Notes under the pieces: generated by a model
What the model saw: the letters and a program-made list of their open reading frames with translations, nothing else
Database searches by the model: none
What the model was told of the DNA's origin: nothing
Assembly: GCA_027627225.1 (NCBI GenBank)
Contig: CM051034.1
Location: 41,645,048 to 41,709,047, forward strand
Length of the DNA: 64,000 nt
Direction: 5' to 3'
From: Congeria kusceri
Lineage: Eukaryota; Mollusca; Bivalvia; Myida; Dreissenidae
Program-made: the position numbers and the translations under genes
Shown: piece after piece, positions 24,591 to 36,810 of the stretch
Numbering within the stretch: the first letter of the stretch is position 1
Layout: each line of letters opens with the position of its first letter

Positions 24591-24917
24591 CTTAAATACT
24601 ACATGTATAATATTTGTGTAAGATTTTGAAAATCGTCATATTTGTTCACAAATTGCTTTAAATTCCCTTTGAGTTACTGTAGGGTGTTAAATGTGGTTTC
24701 AAACATTCCCATGTGTTTTAAATATGTATTGAAATAATAAACCTAATATTATACTTAAATACTACCAGTATAATATTTTTGTATGATTTTGAAAATAGTA
24801 ATATTTTTTCACAAATTGCTTTAAATTCCTATTGAGTTACTATAGGGTGTTAAATGTGGTTTCAAACATTCCCATAATGTGTTTTAAATATGCATTGAGC
24901 TACTAAACCTAATATTA
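24591..24917. repeat. Tandem duplication, 163 bp unit, two copies
   Basis: Units start at 24591 and 24754 with CTTAAATACTAC. Shared words include ATTGCTTTAAATTCC, GGGTGTTAAATGTGGTTTC and AAACCTAATATTA at both ends. About 90 percent identical by eye. Confidence 0.85.
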
Positions 24918-25533
24918 GGACAAGAGGGCCAAGATGGCCATAAATCGTTCGCCTGGTTCAATGTGATGAGACATGATACAAGAGAGTAAAAACAACTGAA
25001 AAAGTCAGTCAATAGGCATTTATGTCATGCGACCTAATTTTTATCACACATAATATTTTACCACAACATAGATTTCATGGTTGGACCACAATCTGTCTAT
25101 ATTCTATAGCTTCTATGGAGGACAGCAATCTGCACTCATAGTTTCAACCTCATATGATGATAAATGTGGATTTTGAGTGTAAATGATATTTACATAATTT
25201 GACATTTGACTTAGTTTTAGAATGTACATGACACATAAATTATCAGAATCTATATTTTATGGAAGACATGAATCTGACAAAAATTCAACCTGATCTACTG
25301 AAAAATGTGGTTCCTAGAGAGCAAAATATTATTTTTCCTTTATTTGACGTAGTTTTTTAACCAACTTGACCCATATTCAAACTGTATCCGGTGTCTATGG
25401 AGGTTAATATTTTGACAAAGTTTTAACCCGATCAGAAAAAAAAAAGTGGCCGCTAGATTGTAAAGGTCACTTAAACAAGAGGGCCATGATGGCCCTAGGT
25501 TGCTCACCTGAGTTTAAGGCATAATGGCTAATA

Positions 25534-25660
25534 ACAAGAGGGAAAAATGGCACTAAACGCCTTACCTGAGTATAAAGATCTGGGCCTTGCAATTTCAGAT
25601 ATGTTTTTAGTCTATATAAACCATGTGACCCACAGGGCATGGCCACCTTGTACCCCAGGG
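25534..25660 (-). mobile_element. Second, decayed Helentron-like tip (H4)
   Basis: ACAAGAGGGAAAAATGGCAC followed by TTACCTGAG repeats the H3 tip only 59 bp inside it, with the hairpin mutated. It may be a further nested copy or a duplicated terminus. The following units cannot be told apart from those of H3. Confidence 0.4.
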
Positions 25661-26358
25661 GCATAATTTGAACAATATTTGTAGTGGACCACTTTTCAAT
25701 GTTACATACCCAATATGATTACACTGGGCCTTGCGGTATCAGAGGTGATTTTTCAAGTCATTTTGCTATTTAAATGTATATAAACCATGTGACCCCCAGG
25801 GGGTGGCCAATTTTAACCCCAGGGACATCATTTGAACAATCTTTGTAGATGACCACTCCACAATGTTTTACTCACAATATAAAACCTCTGGGCCTTACGG
25901 TTTCAACAAGGAAGATTTTTAAGGCTCACTTGCCATATAAGTCTATATAAATCATGTGACGCCCCGGGTCATGGCCACTTTTTACCCCAGGGGCATAATT
26001 TGAAAAATCTTTGTTGAGGACCACTATACAATGTTACATATCATATGAAAAAACTGCGATTTCAGGAGATTTTAAAGTCATTTGGCTATCTAAGTCTATA
26101 TAAACAATATGACCCCCAGGGCAGGGCCAGTTTTGACCAATGGGACATCATTTGAACAATCTTTGCAGAGGACCACTATAAAATGTCACATACCACATAT
26201 GAAACCTCTAGGCCTTGCAGTTTCAGAGGAGAAGATTTTTAAAGTCATCTTGCTATTTAAGTCCATGTGAGCCCCGGGGTGTGGCCAGTTTTGACCCCAG
26301 GGGCATCATTTGAGCAGGCATTGTAGAGGATCACTATACAATGTTACATTCCAAATAT

Positions 26359-27239
26359 TAGTGTTGTGCCGATTAATCATTTAGTCGATTAATCAACAGC
26401 TAATATGTAATGATTAATTGGTCGATTAAGATTTGGGATTCGTCGATTAATGGAAGATATCTATGCATGAGTTTTCTTACCTAAAATGTCCAATCCCTTT
26501 CTTTTGACTTGAACAAGTGATCCCATTCATTTATATGTTTCAGTGACCAAATAGTGTAATTTAATAACACAAATGCACGTGCAATTAAATACATTGTTCA
26601 ATAGAATAAAATGTATTAATGATTTGTAGAACTAATATTTGTCTCTAGTAAAGCTGTGGTGTCTTAATTATAAACAAAGTTGTCCATGATGGCTCCACTC
26701 AGTATTGTTAAAGATGGCCATGGAGATATTACTTTTTTGAAAGGTTTGAACAAAGGTCATAAAATGTAAAAAATAAACATAATAAAATTATGGTCTTTGT
26801 ATTCATTTGTCTAGCTGGTTTTCTGTTATATTTCTTTAGCTCACTGTTTTACCGCTGCTTATCAAAAACTAAATAAATTTTGCATTTTTGCACCCAACAC
26901 AAGATTTATAGTGTTTGTGCGTTGCTCAACTTTTCAATAATTTACATGTAATATATCTGAAATGTATCTTGTCAATAGTCCAGCGACTCCAGCCCGTTAC
27001 TAGGATAATACAGTTCACTAACTGTATTTACAAAATGTGTCTTATGCCTATTTCCTTAATAATTGCAATATAAATCAGAAAAATATTTATTGCCAAACTT
27101 AATAAAACAATGTAAATCATTGAAACGTTGCAATCAAGGGTGTATTTCCTTACTTTCAAGAATGCTGATTAATCGGTTATTTAGTCACAACTTGTTGCTG
27201 ATTAATTGACTAAATTTTGGACACTGATTAACAACCCTA
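26359..27239. mobile_element. hAT-type non-autonomous element, 881 bp
   Basis: The ends TAGTGTTGTGCCGATTAAT and the inverse of TAGGGTTGTTAATCAG resemble hAT terminal repeats. CCAAATAT flanks it exactly on both sides (26351-26358, 27240-27247), the 8 bp target duplication expected for hAT. Subterminal ATTAATCGAC-like words cluster at both ends. No transposase frame. The duplication falls in ACCAAATATGAAACC of an H3 core unit, so this insertion is younger than H3. Confidence 0.85.
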
Positions 27240-27751
27240 CCAAATATGAAACCTCTGGGCCTTGCAGTTTCAGAGAAGAAGATTTCTAAAGCCATTTTGC
27301 TATTAAAGTCTATATAAACCTGGTGAACCCTAGGGTGTGCCCAGTTTTGACCCCAGGGGCATCATTTGAACAATCTTTATACAATGTTTCCAACCAAATA
27401 TGAAACCTCTGGGCCTTGTGGTTTCAGAGGAGAATTTTTTTTTTTAAAGTCATTTTGCTATTTACATTTATATTAACCATGCGAGTCTTGGGGTGTTGAC
27501 AGTTTTGACCCCAGGGGCATCAATTGAACAATCTTTGTAGAAGACCACTATACAATGTTATATACCAAATATGAAACCTCTGGGCCTTGCGGTTTCAGAG
27601 GAGAAGATTTTTAAAGTCATTTTGCTATATAAGTCTATATAAACCATGTGACCCCTGGGGGCGTGGCCAGTTTTGACCCCAGGGGTATCATTTGAACAAT
27701 CTTAGTAGAGGACCACTACAGGATGTCACATATCAAATATGAAAGCCCTGT

Positions 27752-28585
27752 CCAATATCTGGTACTAAAAAGTTGTTCTTCTCAGAAGAGGTCCTTGGGT
27801 GGCGGCTGCCAACAAAGCATTAAGAACTTTGTTGGAGAGACATGATCTGTGTGTAGTTTTTTGTGTGCTGCACACATTTAATTAAACTGTACAAATTAAA
27901 GGTTTAAAGTAGATGACTAGACTTTAGGCTCTATGCTACCTGTTTCTGTACATGCTGGTGAAACAGACTGCAGTGTCAGAGCCACAGACTCGAGTGCTGA
28001 TTCATTTTGTCTTACAAAAAATTGTGCAGTTCCACCTAAGTTAGACTACTTATAGATCTAATGCTATCATTTCATATTTGTCATTTCATTATTAAATTAG
28101 AAATGTACACTTCGTCTGTAAACAAATTCAATGTAGTAGATCTAAAGTGAAAATATATGATATAAGACGGTCTTATATACTGAGACTGATTGACTACATT
28201 TCTTACACATTGCCTAAACATTACATCCAGCTAATTTACTTACACAACAAACATGATTGACCATACTGGTGGGTAACATTTTTTATGCATTTCAATGGTC
28301 ATCTCCAACCATTCTCTAAAGCACCCTCACAACACTGTGTAACTGGTTAGCTGGTTTTATAAGATCTACAAATAGCACACTGTATATACCTGGCTGGAAC
28401 ATTTTCTAGGCATTTCAATGGTCATCTCCAAGGATTCTCTAAAGCACCCTCACAACACTGTGTAACTGGTTAGCTGGTTTTATAAGATTTACAAATAGCA
28501 CACTGTATACATCTGGCTGGAATGTCTTCTGCTGTGTTGATTTTTGAGTGTTGGAGGCTTATTGAAATTATAGTGCTGCAGTATA
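27752..28585. other. Unrelated segment inside the H3 core, with a 123 bp duplication
   Basis: The core unit breaks off after GAAAGCCCTG and resumes at ATAAACAATGTGACCCCC with part of a unit missing. The segment has no visible terminal repeats. It contains two 123 bp copies (28266-28388 and 28389-28511) sharing ATTTCAATGGTCATCTCCAA and GTAACTGGTTAGCTGG. It could be an insertion with deletion, or the original sequence between two Helentron-like copies. Confidence 0.55.
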
Positions 28586-30200
28586 AACAATGTGACCCCC
28601 CCCCCGGGGTGTAGTCAGTTTTGACCCCAGGAGCATAATTTGAACAATCTTTGTAGAGGACCACTACACAATGTTACTTACCAAATATAAAACCTTTGGG
28701 CCTTGCGGATTCAGAGGAGAAGATTTTACAAGTCATTTTGCTATTTAAGTCTATATAAACCATGTCATCCCCGGGGTGTGGCCAATTTTGACCCCAGGGG
28801 CATCATTTGAACAATCTTTGAAGAGGACCATTATGCAATGTTACCAATCAAATATGAAACCTCTAGGCCTTGCAGTTTCAGAGGAGATTTTTAAAGTCAT
28901 TTGGCTATTTAAGTCTGTATAAACCATGTGAGCCCCGGATTGTGGCCAGTTTTGACCCCAGGGGCATCATTTCAACACTCTTTGTAGAGGACCACTATGT
29001 AATGCTACATACCAAATATGAAACCTCTGGGCCTTGCACTTTCAGAGGAGAAGATTTTTAGAGTCATTTTGCTATTTAAGTCTATATAAACCATGTGACC
29101 CCTGGGGTTTGGCCAGTTTTGACCCCAGGGGCATCATTTGAACAATCTTTGTAGAGGACCACTATACAATGTTACATACCAAATATGAAACCTCTAGGCC
29201 TTGCGGTTTCAGGGGAGAAGATTTTAAAAGTCATTTTGCAATATAAGTCTATATAAACCATGTGACCCCTGGGGCGTGGCCACTTTTGACCCCAAGGGCA
29301 TCATTTGAACAATCTTAGTAGAGGACCACTAGAGGATGTCACACATCAAATATGAATGCCCTGAGCCTTGCGGTTTCATAGGAGAAGATATTTAAAGTTT
29401 TCACTTCTTAAATCTATTTTTAGCTCTGGTGACCTACATATGCAGCGGACCGGAAAGATTTGAACAACTTTGAAAGAGGTCCACCCAAGGATCATTCCTG
29501 TGAAGTTTGGTGAAAATCTGCCACGCGGTTTAGGAGGAGATGTGGTTTGAATGAAAAGTTGACGACGCACGCACACACACACGCACGACTGACAATGGGC
29601 TATCACAAAAGCTCACCATGAGCACTTTGTGCTCAGGTGAGCTAAAACGTTGAAACCCATGCAAATATGTAAATTGACCTAGTGACCTAGTTTTTTACTG
29701 CATTACTGCAGCCTATAATTCATAGACGACAATAAGTTTAAACTGACCTGATGGGCTCTGGGGAGGGGAAATATTGTTTTTCCTTTATTTGACCTAGTGA
29801 CCTAATTTTTCAACCAGCATGACCCATATTTGAACTGCATCCAAATTTCAGCGAGGTTAAAATTCTGACAAAATTTCAACTTAATCAGGGAAAAATGAAG
29901 CTACTAGTTAGTAAACGTCACCTCAAGTCGATAAACATGCAATTATGACAACTGACCAAGTGACCTAGTTTTTCACTGCAGGTGACTCATATTTTACCAG
30001 AGCCTCGAGTTCCTACAGGACAACATTTTGGCCAAGTTTAAACCTGATCTGATGATAAATGTGGGTTCTAAGGGGTAAACAAGTGTTTTTTTTATTTTAT
30101 TTAATTAGAACTAGTGACCTAGAATTTTCAACATGACCCAATTTCAGGAATCGCCACCGTACATTAACTGACGATAACATAATCTGACAAAGTTTTAACA

Positions 30201-31039
30201 AAACAAACATTTTTATTTACTTTTAAAGCAAACTCCAAGAATTGATTTATTTTACAATCTTCATGATCATAAAAAAGCAAGAGCCAACAGCAAACAGAGG
30301 AAAACAAAGCCTGACAATTGGTCAACAATGACTACAAGTTCTGCCAATACAATGGTTTTGCTGTAACAAGAATCAGGCCCATTAAGGCCACTCAAACAGT
30401 AATGGATGTCAAATAATCACTTGAATAGAACATCTTCCATGCAGGCCTAGCATTACAGTAATGGATGTCAAATAATCACTTGAATAGAACATCTTCCATG
30501 CAGGCCTAGCAGTATCACTGGAGGCTCAATGGTGGTCAATGATATCTTGGCATTGTTGGTCGGCCTCACTATGCGTTTTTGTCTAATACAGGACACTTTA
30601 CCGAATAAATTGTCACATATCATGGTATTTCATTTATCAATCAAACATATTGTTCTGATATAATAAACTCTCTAGAAATGTTTATTGTTTGATGATTGTC
30701 AACACACATTTTGTAATCAAATGACACTCTGTCAATTAAGGTCAAATGTGTAGGACAGCCTCTAAAATAATAATCATGAATCTAACATAACGAACTGTTC
30801 TTTTACAAAGTTTCTTAAATATTTCAATAAATCGAGTTAAAATAACATTAAGTGTATATAGAACATGATCATCAGAAAACTGTCAATAACATCAAGCTGT
30901 TGACAGAAACAAAAGTAATCTTTATGCAACTTTAGACATGGTAATTTATAAATGCTACACCGAGTTATGATCATCAACAAAGTTCAAAATAAGGCACTAC
31001 ACAGACCATTGCTCCTTGTTTTGAAGCAGTATACAGTAC
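30201..31039. other. AT-rich stretch with a 59 bp duplication
   Basis: Units at 30396 and 30455 share ACAGTAATGGATGTCAAATA and CATGCAGGCCTAGCA almost perfectly. The rest is unremarkable. Confidence 0.6.
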
Positions 31040-32610
31040 ACTGCCCAACCATATGGAGATCTAGACAGAACATTGCCCCCGCCCATATGGAGCCCTAAAA
31101 AGAACTTTGCCAACTATATGAAGACCTCTACAGAACATTGCCACCTATATGGAGATCTAGACAAAACATTGCCACCCATATGGAGCTCTAAAAAGAACAT
31201 TGCCATCAATATGAAGACCTGAAGACCTGTACCGAACATTGCCACCTATATGGAGATCTAGACAAAATATTGCCACCCATATGGAGCTCTAAAAAGAACA
31301 TTGCCACCAATATGAAGACCTGAAGACCTGTACAGAACATTGCCACCTATAAGTAAAGTAAAGTGTTTGTTTATTATAGTGTCACCCCTCGCGATTAAGG
31401 GCCAGCCAGTTTTGACTTATGAGACACCTTTACTGATGAACATCTTTACTCCCGATTCCTATCCTATATGCCGGGCGCTTGGCAGGAAGGCAATCGGTAC
31501 CCCTTGATTTAACTAGCTGCTGGGTCGGCAACCGGCCATATCAGAACTCGCCCTGTGTAGGACTCGAACCTTCGACCTCCCGCTCCGTAGGCGAACGCCC
31601 TAACCACTAGGCCACGGAGACGGTATATGGAGATCTAGACAAAACATTGCCACCCATATGGAGCTCTAACAAGAACATTGCCACCAATATGAAGACCTGA
31701 AGATCTGTACAGAACATCGCCACCTAATGAAGACCTGTACCAAACATTGCCACCTATATGGAGATCTAGACAAAACATTGCCACCCATATGGAGCTCTAA
31801 CAAGAACATTGCCACCAATATGAAGACCTGAAGACCTGTACCGAACATTGCCACCTAATGAAGACCTGTACCGAACATTGCCACCTATATGGAGATCTAG
31901 ACAGAACATTGCCACCTATATGGAAAACTAGACAGAACATTGCCACCTATATGGAGATCTAGACAGAACATTGCCACCTATATGGAGATCTAGACAGAAC
32001 ATTGCCACCTATATGGAGATCTAGACAGAACATTGCCACCTATATGGAGATCTAGACAGAACATTGCCATCCCTATGGAGCCCTGAAAAGAAAATTGACT
32101 AAGACAAAACACTGCCACCTAAATGGAGCTCTAGACAGACCATTGCCACCTATATGAAGACCTGTACAGAACATTGCTACGTGTATGGAGCTCTAGACAG
32201 ACCATTGCCACCTATATGGAGACCTGTACAAAAATGGCCACCCTATGCAGACCAAAACAAAACATGGCCACCTATACGGAGTTCTAGACAGAGCATTGCC
32301 ACCTATATGGAGCACTAGTCAGATCATTGCCACCCTATGGGGACCAAGACAAAATATTGCCACCAATATGAGCTCTCAACAGAACATTGCCACCTATATG
32401 GAGCACTAAAAAGAACAATGCCACCTATATGAAGTTCTAGACAGAACATTGCCACCTGTATGGAGCTCTAGACAGAACATTGCCACCTGTATGGAGACCT
32501 GTACAAAACTTTGCCACCCATACAGAAAATTGCCATCTATATATAGTTATGTACAGAACTTTACCACCAAAATGAAGCTCTAGACAAAACATTGCCACCT
32601 ATATGGAGCT
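31040..32610. repeat. Irregular minisatellite, about 31 bp unit
   Basis: About 45 units built on GAACATTGCCACCTATATGG followed by AGATCTAGACA. Variants such as AGCTCTAAAAA, AAGACCTGTAC and CCCATATGGAG are arranged in short higher-order blocks of two to three units (31100-31350, 31625-31900). A SINE is inserted at 31351. Frames across it, such as 31666-31854, are artefacts. Confidence 0.93.
31351..31623 (-). mobile_element. tRNA-Arg-derived SINE inside the 31 bp array
   Basis: On the minus strand the head has an A box TGGCCTAGTGG and a B box GGTTCGAGTCC, with anticodon stem TTCGC/GCGGG around loop CTACGGA, i.e. anticodon ACG (arginine). A body of about 200 bp follows, ending in AAGTAAAGTAAAG-type simple repeats at the left. 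The acceptor stem does not pair, so it is a retroposon. TATA on both sides may be a short target duplication, although it occurs naturally in the host repeat. Confidence 0.85.
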
Positions 32611-33252
32611 TTAGAAATAACACTGCAAACATTACTACCTTTTATGCAGCTGTAGACAGAACATGATCACCTAAATGCTGCAACAAACAAAACATGTCAA
32701 CATATATTTATGCATATCTAAATTGATCAGAACTATCTTAATGCGGCTATGGACATAACATTCCTATTTATTCTGGAGCTGTTTGTCTGACAGTGTGTTC
32801 CGTCACCTATCATCAACTCTGAACAGGGGTATTGAGTGTATACACTGGGCACTGACATTCAGCAAGATCAGACAGAATGTGCCCATGAATATTTATCAAC
32901 TGTCGGTCGGAAGCTCCAATCTTTGCCAATCCATATTTGGATGATTAAATAGGAAGCTCCAATTTTTGCCAATCCATATTTGGATGATTAACTAGGAAAG
33001 AAAAGATACATCAGAATACTACTTTGCGGTAAACTGACAGTAATAATTTTGCCAAAAGTGCCATCCATGACATTAAGCAAAGGTTTATGGTTGTGGTAGG
33101 AGAAATCGTTAATATTGTACCCATTATGCATTGTTTATTACACAAATTGCGGTTTCTGACAGGCAACATTAACGTAAAAAGCTTCTACAGGTAACTTGTG
33201 CCTCTTTAAAATCTGTTTTTCTTGACCATATACTTGGCAATCACTCACCATG
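32611..33252. other. AT-rich stretch with a 43 bp duplication
   Basis: Units at 32909 and 32952 share GGAAGCTCCAATYTTTGCCA and ATATTTGGATGATTAA. No other structure recognised. Confidence 0.55.
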
Positions 33253-34345
33253 TGGTTAGCCCATATGGCTACCTTGCAATAAACTTACAAACACATGGAA
33301 CAAACACCTTTACTGCTTATTTGGTTAGCCAATATGGCTACCTTGCAATAAACTTACAAACACATGGAACAAACACCTTTACCGCTTATTTGGTTAGCCC
33401 ATATGGCTACCTTGCAATAAACTTACAAACACATGGAGCAAACACCTTTACCACTTATTTGGTTAGCCCATATGGCTACCTTGCAATAAACTTACAAACA
33501 CATGCAGCAAACACCTTTACCGCTTATTTGGTTAGCCCATACGGCTACCTTGCAATAAACTTACAAACACATGGAGCAAACACCTTTACCGCTTATTTGG
33601 TTAGCCCATATGGCTACCTTGCAATAAACTTACAAACAAATGGAGCAAACACCTTTACCGCTTATTTGGTTAGCCCATATGGCTACCTTGCAATAAACTT
33701 ACAAACACATGGAACAAACACCTTTACCGCTTATTTGGTTAGCCCATACGGCTACCTTGCAATAAACTTACAAACACATGCAGCAAACACCATTACCCCT
33801 TATTTGGTTAGCCCATACGGCTACCTTGCAATAAACTTACAAACACATGCAGCAAACACCTTTACCGCTTATTTGGTTAGCCCATATGGCTACCTTGCAA
33901 TAAACTTAGAAACACATGGAACAAACACTTTTACCGCTTATTTGGTTAGCCCATATGGCTACCTTGCAATAAACTTACAAACACATGCAAAAACACCTTT
34001 ACCACTTATTTGGTTAGCCCATATGGCTACCTTGCAATAAACTTACAAACACATGGAACTAACACCTTTACCGCTTATTTGGTTAGCCCATATGGCTACC
34101 TTGCAATAAACTTACAAACACATGCAACAAACACCTTTACCGCTTATTTGGTTAGCCCATATGGCTACCTTGCAATAAACTTACAAACACATGGAACAAA
34201 CACCTTTACCGCTTATTTGGTTAGCCCATATGGCTATCTTGCAATAAACTTACAAACACATGGAACAAACACCTTTACCGCTTATTTGGTTAGCCCATTT
34301 GGCTACCTTGCAATAAACTTACAAACACATGGAACAAACACCTTT
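33253..34345. repeat. Minisatellite, 69 bp unit, about 16 copies, open in one frame
   Basis: The unit contains GGTTAGCCCATATGGCTACC, TTGCAATAAACTTACAAACA and CACCTTTACCGC. Because 69 is divisible by three and one frame lacks stops, it yields a 272-codon frame (33222-34040) repeating YGYLAINLQTHGTNTFTAYL. A one-base deletion near 33990 shifts the frame and the second half continues as 34010-34429. Most differences between units are single substitutions. The frame has no signal peptide, no known domain and no exon signals, so I treat it as a non-coding array. Confidence 0.93.
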
Positions 34346-34434
34346 TGGTTGATGCACAGCACTGAGGTGCCAGCAGGCAGACCACTGCTGTTGCTATGTA
34401 GTATTCCAGTAGTTACATTACAAGCATGACCAAT

Positions 34435-35908
34435 TTTTCGGCGAAGCTGTTTAAGATAAGTTTTGACCTAGATTTCTTGCGATAATTATGCAACGGGGAA
34501 ATTGAATGCCAATAGAATTGGGCAAATTTTATAATTTTAAGGAATACAAACTTACAACAATCGTTTAATGTCTACCAATTATTGATGCATACTTTTGGGG
34601 AATTTTTTTTACATAATTGTTTACATAAGCAGTTAAAATAAAGTTATAAACATATCCTCGACATATACTCTAGAACTGAGGCTAATTATGAACGTATTTT
34701 CTCATTGTATGCCATAAACAGAATGCTATATTCATTCCCGTAACGAAATAACTATTTGGTTTAGCCTACATTTATATAAGCGGTACGCTCTATAAATAGC
34801 AATTGTGCAATGTTCCCATTCATAAATCTCATTCACAGAGTTGCTGTTCCATGTAGCCCATTGATTCTAGCGAGTTCAACACATTCCAGAAACAGTAGTG
34901 TCATTCTAAAAATAGCGCGCGAGGCTAGCAACCGTTGTATAGCTGTGTTAATATACTCGTTCATGCATCAATAATAGCGTTCAGAGAATCATAAACCTAA
35001 AAATTTCAATAAATGGGGAATTTATATTTATAAACTTACTGTTAATTTGAAATAAAATTGTGGTTACGATTTATTAAGGATTATATATAATTGCATATTT
35101 CTATCAACTTCTCCAGTAGATGTTATTTAATCTGTAAAAAGATGCTACATTTTCTATAGATAAAATGTTATGAAAGAAGATTCGGAATATGTCAAATTGT
35201 TATTCGCGTAGCATGAATACACAATTTGCAATACTAATTATACACAGGAACCCTTGATATATCATATTTCTACTGATATAATTAGAAATCGTCATAGTCT
35301 AATGAATTTTTATGTTTGCGTTATCAAAAATAAAGTCTTAACATTTCAAAAATTGCTGAATGTTCCCTGACTATTGCTTTTTATTTCGATACATATAAAT
35401 GCTTATTTGACTTCAAATCGTTATTATATTAGATAACTAACATGAATGGTATATTACCCGTACTATAAATAACTATATAGACTCGTCTGATACATAATAA
35501 TTTTAATTCATTCCCGAAATTATTTTCTTAACTTGTTAATTTGTTAAATTGGCTTGACAAATTCAGATAACAAATATGTTAACCTAAATTATTTTGGTTA
35601 TTCATATATCACTGGTGGAAACATGGAGCTGTATGATTGGTTTATTCATGGCATAGATACTAATGATAATTGTATTTAATTTTTAAAATCATAAATTTAT
35701 CTCAAATTAACTTTTAGGTCCAAGCAGTTTTCTTATAGTGTCTGAAAACTCTGGGGTCCTACAAGTCTCCTAATATTGGTGGGGACCAAAAAATCTGGGG
35801 TCTGAGAAGTCACATAACTGATCATCTTGGCCGTCTGTTTAGGTAACTTTTAAATGACATCTCAATATTAATTTCAATGCCAATTGTCTTTTTTAAAGAC
35901 ATTTCTTG
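34435..35908 (+). mobile_element. 1.48 kb Helentron-like element, copy B (inverted)
   Basis: Full-length reverse complement of the copies at 10472 and 52410. It starts TTTTCGGCGAAGCTG and ends with CGATG/CAATG-type partner, hairpin TGTCTTTTTTAAAGACA and TTTCTTG. The flanks differ completely from those of the other two, which fixes both boundaries to within a few bases. It begins only 90 bp from the end of the 69 bp array. Confidence 0.72.
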
Positions 35909-36580
35909 TTTTTTTCTATGATTCTTCTGGGTTGGGGCGATGCCAAGCACAAACTAGTACATGTAGCAAGCACTTGGTGCTCAGGTGACCTCACAAAAGC
36001 ATGAGTGCATGGTGTATGGACAGATGTAACTGCACAAGGACTATAAAAGGTTTTGCAGAGCACAATGGGTAGCAATCAAAGCTTTAAAGCAATCTCTTCC
36101 ATACAAGCATAACAATCAGGAATTCTAACAGAACACATTAAGCTTTCTATAAATAAAATAAAATACAGTAGGTTATTCTGCAATAATTTATGTGAGGAGT
36201 CAAACTTGACACATGCTTTTGGAAATAATTCTAACCATAGACCTAAATGTTTACAGTACTAAACACATACATAAACAAACTCTGATTTCTTGCTAATAGT
36301 ACGTTTAATTACAATTTGAGGAAGCAGGTGTCGCAATATATTTCGGTTGCAAGTTTAGATGCAACCATTAACATATCGCACTGTATTTGATTACCATTAT
36401 CAGGCTAGTTCCAACCGCAAATCAAGTAACCTAAATCTTTAAATCTATCAATTACCAGCACAGTTTCTGCCAATACTTATGAATTTGTCTAAATTAGTAG
36501 GAAAGACATTTAAAGCTGATGATAAATAGCGGCAAACAATCATCAATCATTAACTCCGCCTTAGCACTATATTATACAAT
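35909..36580. other. AT-rich stretch, nothing identified
   Basis: No repeat boundaries or exon candidates recognised. Confidence 0.4.
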
Positions 36581-36796
36581 TGAGGCGTGTTGTGACAAAA
36601 CCGAGCTTAATGCATGTGCGTAAAGTGTCGTCCCGGATTAGCGTGTGCAGTCCGCACAGGCTAATCTAGGACAGCACTTCACACTTTTATGGTATTTTCT
36701 GTTTACAGGAAGTCTCTTCTAAACATAAATCCACTGTAGGCGGTAAGTACACTTAACGCTCATGCACTAAGCCCGGTTTTACCACAACAAGCATCA
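36581..36796. mobile_element. Palindromic MITE copy 6
   Basis: Starts TGAGGCGTGTTGTGAC, ends with the inverse of TGATGCTTGTTGTGG, flanked by AT on both sides. The left hairpin GATTAGCGTGTGC is kept, the right one lost. It lies 14 bp from the Helentron-like element at 36811. Confidence 0.86.
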
Positions 36797-36810
36797 ATCG
36801 GTCCAATACA

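Larger units (their letters stand above)
25475..29647 (-). mobile_element. Helentron-like element with 167 bp tandem core (H3)
   Basis: Left tip ACAAGAGGGCCATGATGGCC has a perfect GGGCCAT/ATGGCCC hairpin and then GCTCACCTGAG; the right end is GCTCAGGTGAGCTAAAA, its inverse, after GTTGACGACGCACG. The core holds about 16 units of about 167 bp with AAACCTCTGGGCCTTGCGG, AAGTCATTTTGCTATT and TTGACCCCAGGGGCATCATT. It is interrupted by an 881 bp hAT element (26359) and an unexplained 0.8 kb segment (27752-28585). A second decayed tip lies at 25534. Minus-strand reading gives the Helentron order of 5' repeat, core, 3' repeat and hairpin. Confidence 0.65.
24920..30200 (-). mobile_element. Outer Helentron-like element (H2), split by nested insertion
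   Basis: Left tip ACAAGAGGGCCAAGATGGCC shows the fixed terminus and a GGCC hairpin. Core units with GACCTAGTGACCTAGTTTTT run to about 25470, stop at the next ACAAGAGGG tip, and resume at about 29650 (ACCTAGTGACCTAGTTTTTT) until about 30200. Everything between is a younger insertion. A right-hand tail could not be found, so it is probably truncated. Confidence 0.45.

Noticed and set aside
31551..31623. Functional tRNA-Arg(ACG) gene
   Set aside because: The acceptor stem is unpaired and the sequence continues into a SINE body.
33222..34429. Frames of 272 and 139 codons as a repetitive protein gene
   Set aside because: They are fully explained by a 69 bp tandem array with one stop-free frame; a frameshift breaks them, and no domain, signal peptide or exon signals are present.
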